From: Fimbriimonas sp.
Lineage (GTDB): Bacteria; Armatimonadota; Fimbriimonadia; Fimbriimonadales; Fimbriimonadaceae
Reading direction: 5' to 3'
DNA length: 64,000 bases
Assembly: GCA_031292555.1 (NCBI GenBank)
Contig: JARLGV010000098.1
Span: forward strand, 62,001-126,000
The translations under genes were made by a program, and so were the position numbers. Within the stretch, counting starts at the first letter, position 1, and each line of letters opens with the position of its first letter. A model generated the notes under the pieces. That model was not told the DNA's origin and searched no databases. It saw nothing but the letters and a program-made list of their open reading frames with translations. This document shows, one piece after another, positions 43,864 through 53,348 of this stretch.

Positions 43864-46413
43864 TCATTCGCCCGCGATCATCGCGTTCAGTAGCATCTTG
43901 TGGAGGCCGGGCCATAAGGCACGGTCCGTTGGATCTTGGAAGAAGATCACCGCATGGCCCCGACCAACGGGAACATCCTGCAGCCACACCGTGCCGGCGA
44001 GATTCTTCTCGGTATCGTCCTCGTACTCCCATCCGCTTAGGAGCTTCTTCGCCTTTGGATCGGCATCCAAGGTGACAACGCTACCGCCCTCCTTGCGAGC
44101 TTGGTAGAACGTGTCGCCATCGAACGGCACTGCAATCTCGGTGTAGCCGTTCAGTCCTGCAGGGTAGCCATAGCTTAGGAAGCTCCGGTCGTCCAGTCGT
44201 GCCCTGAACAGAGAGCCGGGGAGCGATTGAGGATCGCCCTTGATCTTCGACAACTCTACGAGGTTGCTTGATCCGAGTGCCCAAGAGGGTCGCGACAATC
44301 CGACTGCAACGCCTCCACGGTTGATCCACTCGCGCAGGTTGGAGGTCAGAGAGATACCCGGCCCTTCTGGCAAAACGATACAGGTGAATCTCGACAGATC
44401 GCCGTTCAACGCGCCGGCGTTCAGAGGAGTGAAGGGAAGCTTGAAAACCCGGTCCATGAGGAACCACATCGCGCCAACCTGAGTCATCTCGGAACCTCGC
44501 CCAAACACGACGCCGATTGATGGTTTCCTCAATGCCATTACGCTTTCGCTTCCCGGACCCTGTCGGTCGTCATCTGGATAGCTCGTCGACAGCGGAACGA
44601 ACGAAACGTGCCGATCCTTGGCGATCTCGGTCAGTTTGGCCCGCAAATTGTCTTCGTTGTGGCTGTTCAGGAACAGGAACGTTCCACGGGCATACTTGCG
44701 GCCGGCCAACGTCATCGGCTTGGTCGTAACCGAACCGTGGACGTCCTTTGCCAGCGCATCGTAGACGGCGAGGATGTCGCTGATGTCGCTGTACTCCAAC
44801 GCGTAGCCGACCGGTGAAGCGGTGAATGCTCCGTCGGGGCGGCTTCGCCCGAAAACGTCGGAGGATGTCTCGATCATTGGGGCGCTCTCGCACCACCAGG
44901 CTCTTAAGTTGTGCGCGTATGGAAGCGACCAGCCCGTCATGTCGTAAAACTCTGCGCCGTCCGGTCCCGGATACGTTTCGCCGTCGGGCGCCGTGCTCTT
45001 CCTGCCCTGTTGTGCCTTGAAGAACTCGGGCTCGAAGTCTGATCCAGGTTCAAGAAGGGTCTTGGCCAAGGGCCCTTGGGACTGGGCAATGTCCACAACG
45101 AGCGAGTTGGCTGGGAAGGAGATCGTGCTTCGGCTGCCGGTCCAATAGTCGTTGGCATCGGGCTGCTTGAACGGCGCCTTGTTCCATCCCGATCGGATTC
45201 CTGCGCTCGCAAGCTGGGATTGGAGCCTCTTGAGAGGGCGCGAATCTTCGGAGACGACGACGACTCGCTTGAATTTTCCGGCCGATTCGCCGGTGACCGC
45301 CTTCTTCTTGAACTCGGCGTAGCTGTCCATCAAGTCGGTCCGATGCTCGGACGTTGCGTCAACAAGGGCCATGGCCGAGGTGAAGTGCTTCTCAATGCCG
45401 TTTCGAAGGGTGAGGGTGGACCCGTCCGACCGTAGCCGGTTTATCTCCTTGCCGCCGTCCGTCTCGTGAGTCATCCCGATCGCGCCCGAGAGACAGGTGA
45501 ATGAGTCGAGGTATCCCGGATAGAACAGGTCGAATTCGTCCTTGATGAAATAGCTGAAGCCGTGGGTGTCGAATGCCCTTCCGGTTGCTCGGCCGAAGAC
45601 ATCTGTCCAGTGGTTCAGCCGCTTGCGATCGACATTGGCGTTGACCGACATCGGATTTGGTGGGAAGAAATACGATTCGACCTGACCGTGCTGGTCGGCA
45701 TAGACCTGCGGATTCCAACGGAGAAACTCTGCGACTTCCTGGCGAGTTTCGGGCTGAGACATTGCGACCCGGTCTCGGTTCATGTCGAACCGATAGTGGT
45801 TCAATCGTCCGTGGATCGTGCTCGGCTCGATCGCTTCAAACGCCATCGGGTCGCTGGAGCCGGTGGCGAGCGAGTCGTAGTAGACCGCATACCTCTCATG
45901 GCCGTCCGGGTTGTAGACCGGGTTAATCATGACGACGATCTTCTTGAGAGCGTCCTCGACCCGTTGGCTGCGAGAGGCGGCGAGGTTGTAAAGCAGATAC
46001 ATGCCCGATTCAAATGAAGCCGGCTCGTCGCCGTGGATACACTCGTTGATCCACAGAATCGGCGGGGTTCGGCGGATTTCCGTCTTGTCGGCAGTTCCCT
46101 CGGCGATCTTCTGATGGCTGGACCGGATTGCATCGAGATTCCGGATGTTCTCCGGGCTTGAGACGGCGAAGATCCTGAGCGGTCGCCCTTCCACGCTCTG
46201 CCCGAATTCGATCTCGCGGACGCGGTTTTTGGCATTGTCCGCGATCGCCAAGAGCACTTCCTCCTGATCGCGGAACGTCGTGATCCGCTCTCCCGGTCCA
46301 CATCGGAGGATCGAGTCGGGTCGAGGGACCGAACGGTCGTACGGTCCGTCCGCATAGAAGTCCAACGGGGCCGACAGGGCCATCGACGCATATGCCACGA
46401 GCGAAAGAAGCAT
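43864..46413 (-). CDS. Exported M14-family zinc carboxypeptidase, large form
   Basis: About 849 residues from the ATG at 46413 (TACAAT lies 5 nt upstream; a TTG at 46440 is the alternative). Signal peptide MLLSLVAYASMALSA. Zinc ligands His127 and Glu130 are in ECIHGDEPASFE, the third His in YADQHGQVES, and the general-base Glu317 in MTHETDG. After the peptidase domain (about 40-350) come some 500 residues of additional sheet-rich sequence typical of long secreted M14 proteins in environmental bacteria, including a glutamine-amidotransferase-like stretch (VVFGRGSEMTQVGAMWFL). Degrades peptides outside the cytoplasm. Starts 30 nt after the ABC-F stop. Confidence 0.88.
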   Translation of the reverse strand: MLLSLVAYASMALSAPLDFYADGPYDRSVPRPDSILRCGPGERITTFRDQEEVLLAIADNAKNRVREIEFGQSVEGRPLRIFAVSSPENIRNLDAIRSSHQKIAEGTADKTEIRRTPPILWINECIHGDEPASFESGMYLLYNLAASRSQRVEDALKKIVVMINPVYNPDGHERYAVYYDSLATGSSDPMAFEAIEPSTIHGRLNHYRFDMNRDRVAMSQPETRQEVAEFLRWNPQVYADQHGQVESYFFPPNPMSVNANVDRKRLNHWTDVFGRATGRAFDTHGFSYFIKDEFDLFYPGYLDSFTCLSGAIGMTHETDGGKEINRLRSDGSTLTLRNGIEKHFTSAMALVDATSEHRTDLMDSYAEFKKKAVTGESAGKFKRVVVVSEDSRPLKRLQSQLASAGIRSGWNKAPFKQPDANDYWTGSRSTISFPANSLVVDIAQSQGPLAKTLLEPGSDFEPEFFKAQQGRKSTAPDGETYPGPDGAEFYDMTGWSLPYAHNLRAWWCESAPMIETSSDVFGRSRPDGAFTASPVGYALEYSDISDILAVYDALAKDVHGSVTTKPMTLAGRKYARGTFLFLNSHNEDNLRAKLTEIAKDRHVSFVPLSTSYPDDDRQGPGSESVMALRKPSIGVVFGRGSEMTQVGAMWFLMDRVFKLPFTPLNAGALNGDLSRFTCIVLPEGPGISLTSNLREWINRGGVAVGLSRPSWALGSSNLVELSKIKGDPQSLPGSLFRARLDDRSFLSYGYPAGLNGYTEIAVPFDGDTFYQARKEGGSVVTLDADPKAKKLLSGWEYEDDTEKNLAGTVWLQDVPVGRGHAVIFFQDPTDRALWPGLHKMLLNAMIAGE

Positions 46414-46442
46414 GGAGGATTGTAGCAAAGGGGCAGGCAAGA

Positions 46443-47933
46443 TTATCCGAGCCGGATCACCTCGGTTGCGAGCCGCTGAACAAACTCGCGGTCGTGCGAC
46501 GTGAAGAGGATGGCGCCGGGGAAGCTGGTTAACGCGCGCTCCAGAGCTACTACCGCCGCGAGATCGAGGTGGTTGGTCGGCTCGTCGAGTACAAGAACGT
46601 TCGCCCCCGAAAGCACCATCGCTACGATCTCGACCTTCGTTCGCTCGCCCACAGAGAGGACGCCAATCGGTCTGTCCGCCGTGTCCCCTCGCAGCCCAAG
46701 GCGCGCAAGCGCGGTTCGAGCGAACTTCTCGGCGCCCGCATCGGCGGGACCAAGTGCCTGGATCGCGGAATGGCCCGGGCTCAGCCGGTCTCTTGCTTGG
46801 CTAAGAGTTGCGATCCGCGCATCTGGTGACCACAGGATTTCCCCCGCGTCGGCAGCCTCGTCGCCAAGCAAGAGACGAAACAAGGTCGTCTTGCCCGATC
46901 CGTTTGCCCCGACCAGAGCAATCTTGGATCCTCTATCCAACGTGATATGCAATCCCTCGAAAAGTAGTTTGGAACCGTAGCTCTTCCGCAATTTTCGAGC
47001 AGTCATTACTTGGTGGGATCGCAAAGGGGACATCGGAAAGACCAATTCCGGCTCCATTTCCTCAAACGGCTTATCCGGAGCGTCTTCTCGGGCTTTCTCC
47101 ACCCGCATCAGGATGGCCTTGGCTTTCCGATCCATCCTTGCCTGCTTGGCGGCATAGAAAGGCTTGTGAAACGGGTCGTACGTCCCCTTTGTTGGCTTCC
47201 GGGATACTCGTCCGGCTCGCTGCAGCGACTCTTCGGCGGTGATTCGCAGCCGCCGATCCTCCTGCTGGTAGGCCTGCCACTCAATTCGCTGGCGGGCATC
47301 GCGCTGTGCCTTGTAGCGGACCATATCGTCATAGTCTCCGGTGAAGCTCGCGATGCCTCCCCGCTCGAGCTCAAGCAACCGCGTCGCAACCGAGTTGATG
47401 ACCGACCGGTCGTGGCAAGCGAACAAAACCCCCTCTGGGCATTGGCAGAGGAAGCGCTCGAGCCACTCCTTGGCCTCCACATCGAGGTGATTGGTAGGTT
47501 CGTCGAGCAGCAGGATGTCTGGTTCGGTCGCCAAGAGCATGGCGAGCGTTCCTCGCATTCGCTCGCCGAGACTAAGGGTCTGAAAGGGCTGATGAAGACG
47601 GTCAGGATCGAGTCCTAATCGATTCATCGCACGCGCGATCGCGTAGACCGGCAACTCCGGTGCGTCGCGCTCGAACAACTCCGATAGCGAACCGTCGAAC
47701 GCAAGATCGAAGTCTTGGGCAAGATAGGCGGCTCGGCAATTCGAGGCGTACACAACCTTGCCGGTCGATGGCTTCAGCCTTTCCGCCAGGATGCGCAGGA
47801 GCAAGCTCTTGCCTGCGCCATTGCGTCCGACGAGCGCCACCTTCTCACCGTCGCCGACGCTGATGTCGACATTTTCGAACAGGGACCCGGCACGCGGATC
47901 GGGACAAAATGAAAGGCCAAAAGCCTGTAACAT
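46443..47933 (-). CDS. ABC-F family ATPase
   Basis: A 496-residue soluble protein with two ATP-binding cassettes: Walker A GRNGAGKS, signature LSLGERMR and Walker B ILLLDEPTNHLD in the first half; GANGSGKT, LSVGERTK and VLVLDEPTNHLD in the second. A charged helical linker with many Arg and Lys joins them. There are no membrane domains. ABC-F proteins act on the ribosome E site to relieve stalling or give antibiotic protection; the subgroup is not clear. The 125-nt leader contains a 5-codon frame (MLDLN) and a palindrome, which could be attenuator parts. Confidence 0.93.
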   Translation of the reverse strand: MLQAFGLSFCPDPRAGSLFENVDISVGDGEKVALVGRNGAGKSLLLRILAERLKPSTGKVVYASNCRAAYLAQDFDLAFDGSLSELFERDAPELPVYAIARAMNRLGLDPDRLHQPFQTLSLGERMRGTLAMLLATEPDILLLDEPTNHLDVEAKEWLERFLCQCPEGVLFACHDRSVINSVATRLLELERGGIASFTGDYDDMVRYKAQRDARQRIEWQAYQQEDRRLRITAEESLQRAGRVSRKPTKGTYDPFHKPFYAAKQARMDRKAKAILMRVEKAREDAPDKPFEEMEPELVFPMSPLRSHQVMTARKLRKSYGSKLLFEGLHITLDRGSKIALVGANGSGKTTLFRLLLGDEAADAGEILWSPDARIATLSQARDRLSPGHSAIQALGPADAGAEKFARTALARLGLRGDTADRPIGVLSVGERTKVEIVAMVLSGANVLVLDEPTNHLDLAAVVALERALTSFPGAILFTSHDREFVQRLATEVIRLG

Positions 47934-48185
47934 GGAAACCTCTGAGTTCTCTAGAACGAGCCGCTTTGAGTGGGTCGCCGTTGAACGGGCCCGAGGGAAG
48001 CGGGAAACAAAAGACGCGGCAATTGCCGTCGATGGGTTCTAGTTGAGGTCCAGCATAACATCGCCCTAAGGCGACGCTTTATTATACCATTGCAGTTGCG
48101 AGAAGCACGGAGGGTCCGAAAACGGTGTCGCCTGGCGTATCGTAGAAAGGGCCATTCCTCTGGCGGCCGCTCGATAAGTCACCCT

Positions 48186-49547
48186 ATGCTTGGATTCAGA
48201 CTGTTCGTTGCGATACTCCTCAGCGCTTCGACTACGTGCGCAGTCGCAGCCAAGCAGGACCCTCACGATTCCCTCGTCTTCGCTCCCGGCAGCCCAGTTG
48301 GATCGCGTCTCCAATATGGCGAAAACGTCTATCCCTCCGACTGGTCGGTGGCCGGGCATATCACGGAATCGACCCGTGAAGAGGACGGTCTGGCCGGATT
48401 CAAGATCGTCACGCTTCAAGAGGCGAACGAGAAGCTTCGCAAGACGGCAGGGGATGAGTTTCGGGAGCTTCCGTGTGAGTTCATCGGCACGACACCGATC
48501 GTCACCGTGTTTGCTCAGAACGGGGAAAAGCACCGATTCCTCGTCGATTCTGGCGCTCTCCAAAGTTACGTGAAGCCGTCCGTCGCCGAGTCGCTCAATA
48601 ACGGGTTGGATGTTTCCTTTCCGATGGCGCTGCAACTGACCGACCACCGGTGGCTGCACTTCAAAGTCGGAGTCGATCGCAATGTTGCCGTGTTGTCCGG
48701 AGCAGATCCTACGTTTCCCGCCGATGGGATTCTCGGGATGAATGCGCTCGCCTGCCTCCAGTTGAAACTCGACTATCGGCACCGGAAGGCATGGACGAGG
48801 CTGTCGGCAAAGCCGCTTGTGTCGGCCGAGGTTTCCAAAGCCCTTGGCGCATCCACAAAGCCATCCGATGTCGGAAGCTTGGATACGATCGAAATGAAGC
48901 GCCAGGAATCGGGGCGGTACGCCATTTCCGTTACGCTTGCCGCCAAGACGGCACTGGTCGAAATCGATACCGGCGCAAACGTGATCGGTCTGAGTCCTCA
49001 AGCGATTGTCCGACTCGGGCTGACTCGGGTCGGAGAAGGTTCGGTATTGGTGGAGCATGGCACGCGGTCGCTCTCAATGTTTTATGCCCCGAGCGCCGAG
49101 ATCGGTGGGATACCTCTCTTTTGGCCGGTGGTGCGAGAGGGCGTTACCCAAGATCCCGAAGTCGGGGGAATCGGTCCTTCGGTTTTGCCTCATCAGGAGG
49201 CAGTGATCGACTACCCCGGTCGGACGTTCTATACACTCAAGCCATCGGCCGACGAGAAGGTCGAGCAGGCTGCCAGTCAGTTGTTGTCGGGAGTAGTGCG
49301 GCTGGAGGGAAAGGAGGTCGTGCTCGACGTCCCGGATATAGTAGGAAAGGCAAGAGCGGTATTAGTTAAGATCCAGGACGAGCCGGTCGATTCGGTGGTC
49401 AAAGAGATTCGAATGCTCGTCATGGGGGACGAGAAAGTGCGCCCCCGACTGCTTGGGGTGTTCAAGCGTCTCAACACGAACGGGCACATCGTCATCCGGC
49501 AGAACGGCGTCGAGAGAACCGTCCTTACTGCGGAGTCAGGCGGTTAG
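48186..49547 (+). CDS. Exported bilobed retropepsin-like aspartic protease
   Basis: A 453-residue protein from the ATG at 48186, with a signal peptide (FRLFVAILLSASTTCAVAA). Two aspartic-protease motifs are present: RFLVDSGALQSYV (Asp121) and ALVEIDTGANVIGLS (Asp261), plus GILGMNAL near residue 183 that matches the hydrophobic-hydrophobic-Gly block of such lobes. The C-terminal 80 residues resemble a PDZ domain (VDSVVKEIRMLVMGDEK, GHIVIRQNGVERTV). Single-lobe retropepsin-like proteins with PDZ are common in bacteria; two lobes in one chain are rarer. Function unproven. Confidence 0.75.
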   Translation: MLGFRLFVAILLSASTTCAVAAKQDPHDSLVFAPGSPVGSRLQYGENVYPSDWSVAGHITESTREEDGLAGFKIVTLQEANEKLRKTAGDEFRELPCEFIGTTPIVTVFAQNGEKHRFLVDSGALQSYVKPSVAESLNNGLDVSFPMALQLTDHRWLHFKVGVDRNVAVLSGADPTFPADGILGMNALACLQLKLDYRHRKAWTRLSAKPLVSAEVSKALGASTKPSDVGSLDTIEMKRQESGRYAISVTLAAKTALVEIDTGANVIGLSPQAIVRLGLTRVGEGSVLVEHGTRSLSMFYAPSAEIGGIPLFWPVVREGVTQDPEVGGIGPSVLPHQEAVIDYPGRTFYTLKPSADEKVEQAASQLLSGVVRLEGKEVVLDVPDIVGKARAVLVKIQDEPVDSVVKEIRMLVMGDEKVRPRLLGVFKRLNTNGHIVIRQNGVERTVLTAESGG

Positions 49548-49550
49548 GGC

Positions 49551-49991
49551 TTAGGACTCGACCCGTTTCTTGAACGCTTCGTTAATGTTCTCTAGGTTCT
49601 TCACGACAATGCTGTGGATGACCTTCTTGACGAGAGGACCGAGCGTCGGCACGTTGTATTCGTACTCCAGGTACTGGTCGAACCGGGTGCCTCCGTTCTC
49701 TTCCGTGAATTTCCAAGTGCCCTCAAGCTTGTCGTAGTCACCCTTGATCTGGCGGAAGCGACTGGAGTGGGACACGTCGTCCCAGATCTCCTCTTGGCGC
49801 CACCGGACTTTCAGCAGGAAGTTTGGGATGATCCCAACCCAGTCGGCAACGAATCGGTTTGCTTCGCGTTCGACAGGGGTCAACGAGTGAACGTCCTTCA
49901 TGTACTCCGGATATTTCTCGCTGTCTTTAGCGACCTCGTAGACTTTCTCCAGGGGAGCGTTGAACCAGGCAGTAGTTTCGACGATTGGCAT
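49551..49991 (-). CDS. SRPBCC (START-like) protein
   Basis: About 146 residues from the ATG at 49991. It begins TTAWFNAPLEKVYEVAKDSEKYPEYM, typical of polyketide cyclase/dehydrase and coenzyme-Q-binding (CoQ10-like) SRPBCC proteins, then beta strands (RFVADWVGIIPN, GTRFDQYLEYEYN) and a long C-terminal helix (VKKVIHSIVVKNLENINEAF) that closes a hydrophobic pocket. It probably binds a small lipid-like ligand. Convergent with the aspartic-protease-like gene; starts divergent from the dehydrogenase pair. Confidence 0.85.
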   Translation of the reverse strand: MPIVETTAWFNAPLEKVYEVAKDSEKYPEYMKDVHSLTPVEREANRFVADWVGIIPNFLLKVRWRQEEIWDDVSHSSRFRQIKGDYDKLEGTWKFTEENGGTRFDQYLEYEYNVPTLGPLVKKVIHSIVVKNLENINEAFKKRVES

Positions 49992-50109
49992 CTTCGTTCG
50001 GTCAGGGTCTAGAATCTGGAAGCAGTCTACCAGCCGGGGTATGGCCGTCCCTTCGGAAACCGGCAAGGTCGACGACTTCCCGCACGCGATGATGTCTATT
50101 CCCAATACG

Positions 50110-51108
50110 ATGAAAGCACTTGTCCTGAAGGCGCCCCAGGATCTTTTCCTACAGGAAGTGCCAATTCCTGAGCCGGGTCCGGGAGACCTGTTGATTCAGG
50201 TGAAAGCAGCGACGACGTGCGGCACCGATCTCAAGGCGTATCGCCGAGGACACCCGATGATTCCGATGCCGGGGCCCTTGGGTCACGAATACAGTGGAGT
50301 TGTCGCCGCCGCCGGAGATGGGGCGCCATTCGCGCCAGGAACGGCAGTAATGGGAGTGCATTCGGCGCCATGTCGAGAGTGCTACTGGTGCCTTCGCAAC
50401 CAGGAGAACCTCTGCGAGTCGATCATGTCCACGATCGCTTTGGGAAGCTACGCCGAGTACCTGCTGATTCCCTCAAGGATCGCCCGGGTGAACGTCTTTG
50501 AAAAGCCGAAAGGCCTGCCATTCGAGATTGCCAGCCTTTTGGAGCCCCTCGCCTGTGTGGCTCAAGGGACGTCGCTGCTGGATTTCACGCCGGAGTCGAG
50601 CGTGTTGGTGATCGGGCCCGGCGCCATCGGGCTGATGTTCGTGGCGGCGCTTCGGGCGGCGGGCGTTAAGGACGTGACTCTTGCTGGCCGCAACCCCGAT
50701 CGCTTGGCGGTCGGCGCCCAATGGGGAGCCTCTACGTGCCACGTGTCGGAGATCGTTCGGGGCGACCCGCGTCGTTTCGACATCGTTATCGAATGTACGG
50801 GTCAGGTCGAGATCTGGGAAAAGTCGGTGGACTTCGCTCGGCGGGGAGGCGTCGTAATGCTATTCGGCGGATGCCCCTCGGGTACACGTGCCTCGTTCGA
50901 CACGCGCCGGCTCCATTACGATCAGATCGCTTTGCTCAGTCCGTTCCATTTTGGAACCGGGGCGGTGAGGCAGGCTTACGAGTGGCTGGTTCATTCCCGC
51001 ATGGATCTCTTGCCGCTCCTGTCGGGTGCGCGGCGCTTGGATGAGAGCCGCCAGGTATTCGAGGATCTGGAAGCGGGCCGTGGGCTGAAGTACGTGTTCC
51101 AACCATGA
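50110..51108 (+). CDS. Zinc-dependent alcohol dehydrogenase, first of a coupled pair
   Basis: A 332-residue medium-chain dehydrogenase. The catalytic zinc site is built from Cys in TTCGTDLKAY and GHEYSGVV; the structural zinc Cys cluster is APCRECYWCLRNQENLC. A Rossmann domain begins VLVIGPGAIGLM. The family includes sorbitol, threonine and galactitol-phosphate dehydrogenases. The start is placed at MKALVL (50110); an ATG at 50089 is possible. Its stop overlaps the start of a second dehydrogenase (ATGA), so they are made together. Confidence 0.88.
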   Translation: MKALVLKAPQDLFLQEVPIPEPGPGDLLIQVKAATTCGTDLKAYRRGHPMIPMPGPLGHEYSGVVAAAGDGAPFAPGTAVMGVHSAPCRECYWCLRNQENLCESIMSTIALGSYAEYLLIPSRIARVNVFEKPKGLPFEIASLLEPLACVAQGTSLLDFTPESSVLVIGPGAIGLMFVAALRAAGVKDVTLAGRNPDRLAVGAQWGASTCHVSEIVRGDPRRFDIVIECTGQVEIWEKSVDFARRGGVVMLFGGCPSGTRASFDTRRLHYDQIALLSPFHFGTGAVRQAYEWLVHSRMDLLPLLSGARRLDESRQVFEDLEAGRGLKYVFQP

Positions 51109-52064
51109 AGGTCGCTCGCTATATCGGAAACGGCAAGGTGTCAATCGTCGACGAGCCTGTCCCGGAATGTCCGGATGGCGGACTCCTCGTCCAGACACTC
51201 GCATGCGGCCTCTGTTCGGGCGAACTCATGAGTTGGTACATGGACCGGAAGATCCCCCACGTTTTGGGTCACGAGGTCTGTGGCTGCGTCGTGGCATCCG
51301 ACAATGAGCGATTCAAGCCGGGTGACCGAGTGTTTCCCCACCATCACGCCCCGTGCCTGCGGTGCGAGTTCTGCGCGCAGGGCCTTTACGTCCATTGCGA
51401 GCAATGGAAGCGGACAAAGCTGGTTCCAGGTGGAATGGCGGATTTCTTTGCCGTCGCCGCCGAAAACCTAAACGATACGTTGGTCGTCGGCGATATGCGT
51501 CCTCGCGACGCTGCTCTAGTCGAACCGTTGGCATGCGTCATGAAGTCGCTGCGAATGGGTGCGCCCTCTCCCGTAGGCAACCGCAATGCGGTCGTTGGGC
51601 TTGGAGTGATGGGGCTCATGCATCTGCTGATGTTAGGGCCAGGCGCCATTGGTTACGATCTGAATCCGGATCGCGTCACCTGGGCAAAGAGCCTGGGCCT
51701 CGAAGCACGGCTGCCCGAACAAGCCTCGAAGGCGGACACGATCTACGTTTGTCCAGGATCGCAGGCGGCATTCGATTTCGCCAGGAATTCGATAAGGCCG
51801 GGCGCAACGATCGTTATGTTCGCCCCATTAGCGCCTTCACAGGAATTGAGACTGCCTCAGGACCTATACTTTGAGGACATCCGACTGGTGCACTCTTATT
51901 CGTGTGGGCCGGACGATACGGCGCGGGCTGTTGATGCGATTCGGGCCGGACGTCTAAGGGCGGAACAGGTGATCAGCGAGTTTATAGGCATCGATGAGTT
52001 GCCGGCGGCGTATGAAGACATGAAGGCAGGAAGGATTCTCAAGCCGATGGTGATCTTTGGGTGA
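51105..52064 (+). CDS. Zinc-dependent alcohol dehydrogenase, second of a coupled pair
   Basis: A 319-residue medium-chain dehydrogenase, shorter than its neighbour. Catalytic-zinc residues are in ACGLCSGELMSW and GHEVCGCVV; the structural Cys cluster is in PCLRCEFCAQGLYVHC. The nucleotide loop is GLGVMGLM. The catalytic and cofactor domains are both complete, and the two proteins differ enough to be different enzymes or subunits rather than a recent duplication. The 4-nt overlap with the first gene suggests equal expression, as for subunits or consecutive polyol/sugar oxidation steps. Confidence 0.88.
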   Translation: MKVARYIGNGKVSIVDEPVPECPDGGLLVQTLACGLCSGELMSWYMDRKIPHVLGHEVCGCVVASDNERFKPGDRVFPHHHAPCLRCEFCAQGLYVHCEQWKRTKLVPGGMADFFAVAAENLNDTLVVGDMRPRDAALVEPLACVMKSLRMGAPSPVGNRNAVVGLGVMGLMHLLMLGPGAIGYDLNPDRVTWAKSLGLEARLPEQASKADTIYVCPGSQAAFDFARNSIRPGATIVMFAPLAPSQELRLPQDLYFEDIRLVHSYSCGPDDTARAVDAIRAGRLRAEQVISEFIGIDELPAAYEDMKAGRILKPMVIFG

Positions 52065-52106
52065 TCGCCGGTACGAAAGCTTGAGTGGCGCGTCAGAGAG
52101 AAAGAT

Positions 52107-53333
52107 ATGGTCCCCGCACTTTTAGCAGTCATCCTGTCCCAGCCCATGCGTCCCCAGCCATCGGTCGACGAGTTGGTGAATCTCGCATGGCAACAGGCGG
52201 ATAAGGCCGATGCGAAGACGGTGTCGAAAACGGACGTCAAAGCGGAACTACAGCATCAGCAGGATCTTAAAGCCGACGTCGAGCTTGGGGCGAAGTACGC
52301 CATCCAAGTGGAAAAGCAGTCCAAGCTGTCCACCGATACGGTGATGATAAACCGGGTGCAGCGGGTCGGGGCCGAGATCGCCGATCTTGCCAATCAGACT
52401 CACTCGATCGCCACCTGGGGCGACAAGCGGTTCAACACGTTCAACTACACTTTCAAGGTAATCGAGAACGACGAACCGAACGCTTTTTCTTTGCCCGGCG
52501 GATACGTCTATGTTCAGACGGGGCTTCTTAAATTTATCGAAAGCGATGATGAGCTAGCCGGAGTCTTGGCCCACGAAGTCTCCCACGCGAAGTTCCGACA
52601 TATCGCGACCTTGCAGAAAGAGGAAAGCAAGATGAGCGCGATCACGCTTCCGCTGATCTTGGCATCGATCCTGACGGGCGGAGGGGAGAACGCGGGGGCG
52701 GCGATCACCGGTACTCAGATCCTTTCCACCGCGGTTGGTAACGGATGGAGCGTCAAGGCGGAAGAGGCGGCTGACTACGGCGGAATCCAGTTGATGGTTA
52801 AAAGCCATTACAACCCGACCGGGATGCTGACCGTGATGGAGCGACTTGCCCTCGTCGAGGACAGCCAACCTCAGTTCAGCGCCCATTTGGGGATCTTTCG
52901 AGACCACCCGCCGAGCAAAGAGCGCGCTGACTCGATGCAGAGCTATCTCAAGCAGTACAACATTCCCGTTGAGCGCAGCAAAGTCTCTATCAGCTTCCGC
53001 GCGATCGTCAAGCCGGACGACAAGATCGCGGGCGCCGTCGATATCTCGTTCGACGGGCACAATCTCGTGTCGTTCGCCGGTAACGATGCGCTGACCCGAG
53101 CAGACCTGGCAGCGGCCAAACTGAATACCTTCATCGACTCCACCCCAGCGACGTTCGAAGTTGGAACTGGCTTGGCAGGAGCCGTTCTGGGCGGCAATCA
53201 GGCACTATTCCAGTTTCAACCCGAGGATGCGACAGCGCAAGGCAAAAGCATCGCCGACCTTCAGAAACTAGCCGTCCTGAACATCCGTGGCGCCCTCTAC
53301 ACCGTGAACATCCGGATCTGGGAAACGCACTAG
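52107..53333 (+). CDS. M48-family metalloprotease
   Basis: A 408-residue protein with the zinc motif HEVSH (156-160) in LAGVLAHEVSHAKFRH and the third ligand in AEEAADYGG. A flexible pre-domain with Gln/Lys-rich helices precedes it, and the region FSLPGGYVYVQTGLL is typical of M48 BepA/LoiP-type proteases that maintain outer-membrane proteins. A hydrophobic N-terminus (VPALLAVILSQP) fits a signal peptide. The C-terminal 130 residues are an added beta-rich part. Single gene after the dehydrogenase pair. Confidence 0.88.
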   Translation: MVPALLAVILSQPMRPQPSVDELVNLAWQQADKADAKTVSKTDVKAELQHQQDLKADVELGAKYAIQVEKQSKLSTDTVMINRVQRVGAEIADLANQTHSIATWGDKRFNTFNYTFKVIENDEPNAFSLPGGYVYVQTGLLKFIESDDELAGVLAHEVSHAKFRHIATLQKEESKMSAITLPLILASILTGGGENAGAAITGTQILSTAVGNGWSVKAEEAADYGGIQLMVKSHYNPTGMLTVMERLALVEDSQPQFSAHLGIFRDHPPSKERADSMQSYLKQYNIPVERSKVSISFRAIVKPDDKIAGAVDISFDGHNLVSFAGNDALTRADLAAAKLNTFIDSTPATFEVGTGLAGAVLGGNQALFQFQPEDATAQGKSIADLQKLAVLNIRGALYTVNIRIWETH

Positions 53334-53348
53334 CTCTCGTGCGGGGGG

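Noticed and set aside
48066-49058. Long minus-strand frame of about 330 codons under the aspartic-protease-like gene
   Set aside because: Antisense to the clearer exported protein with signal peptide and DSGA/DTGA motifs.
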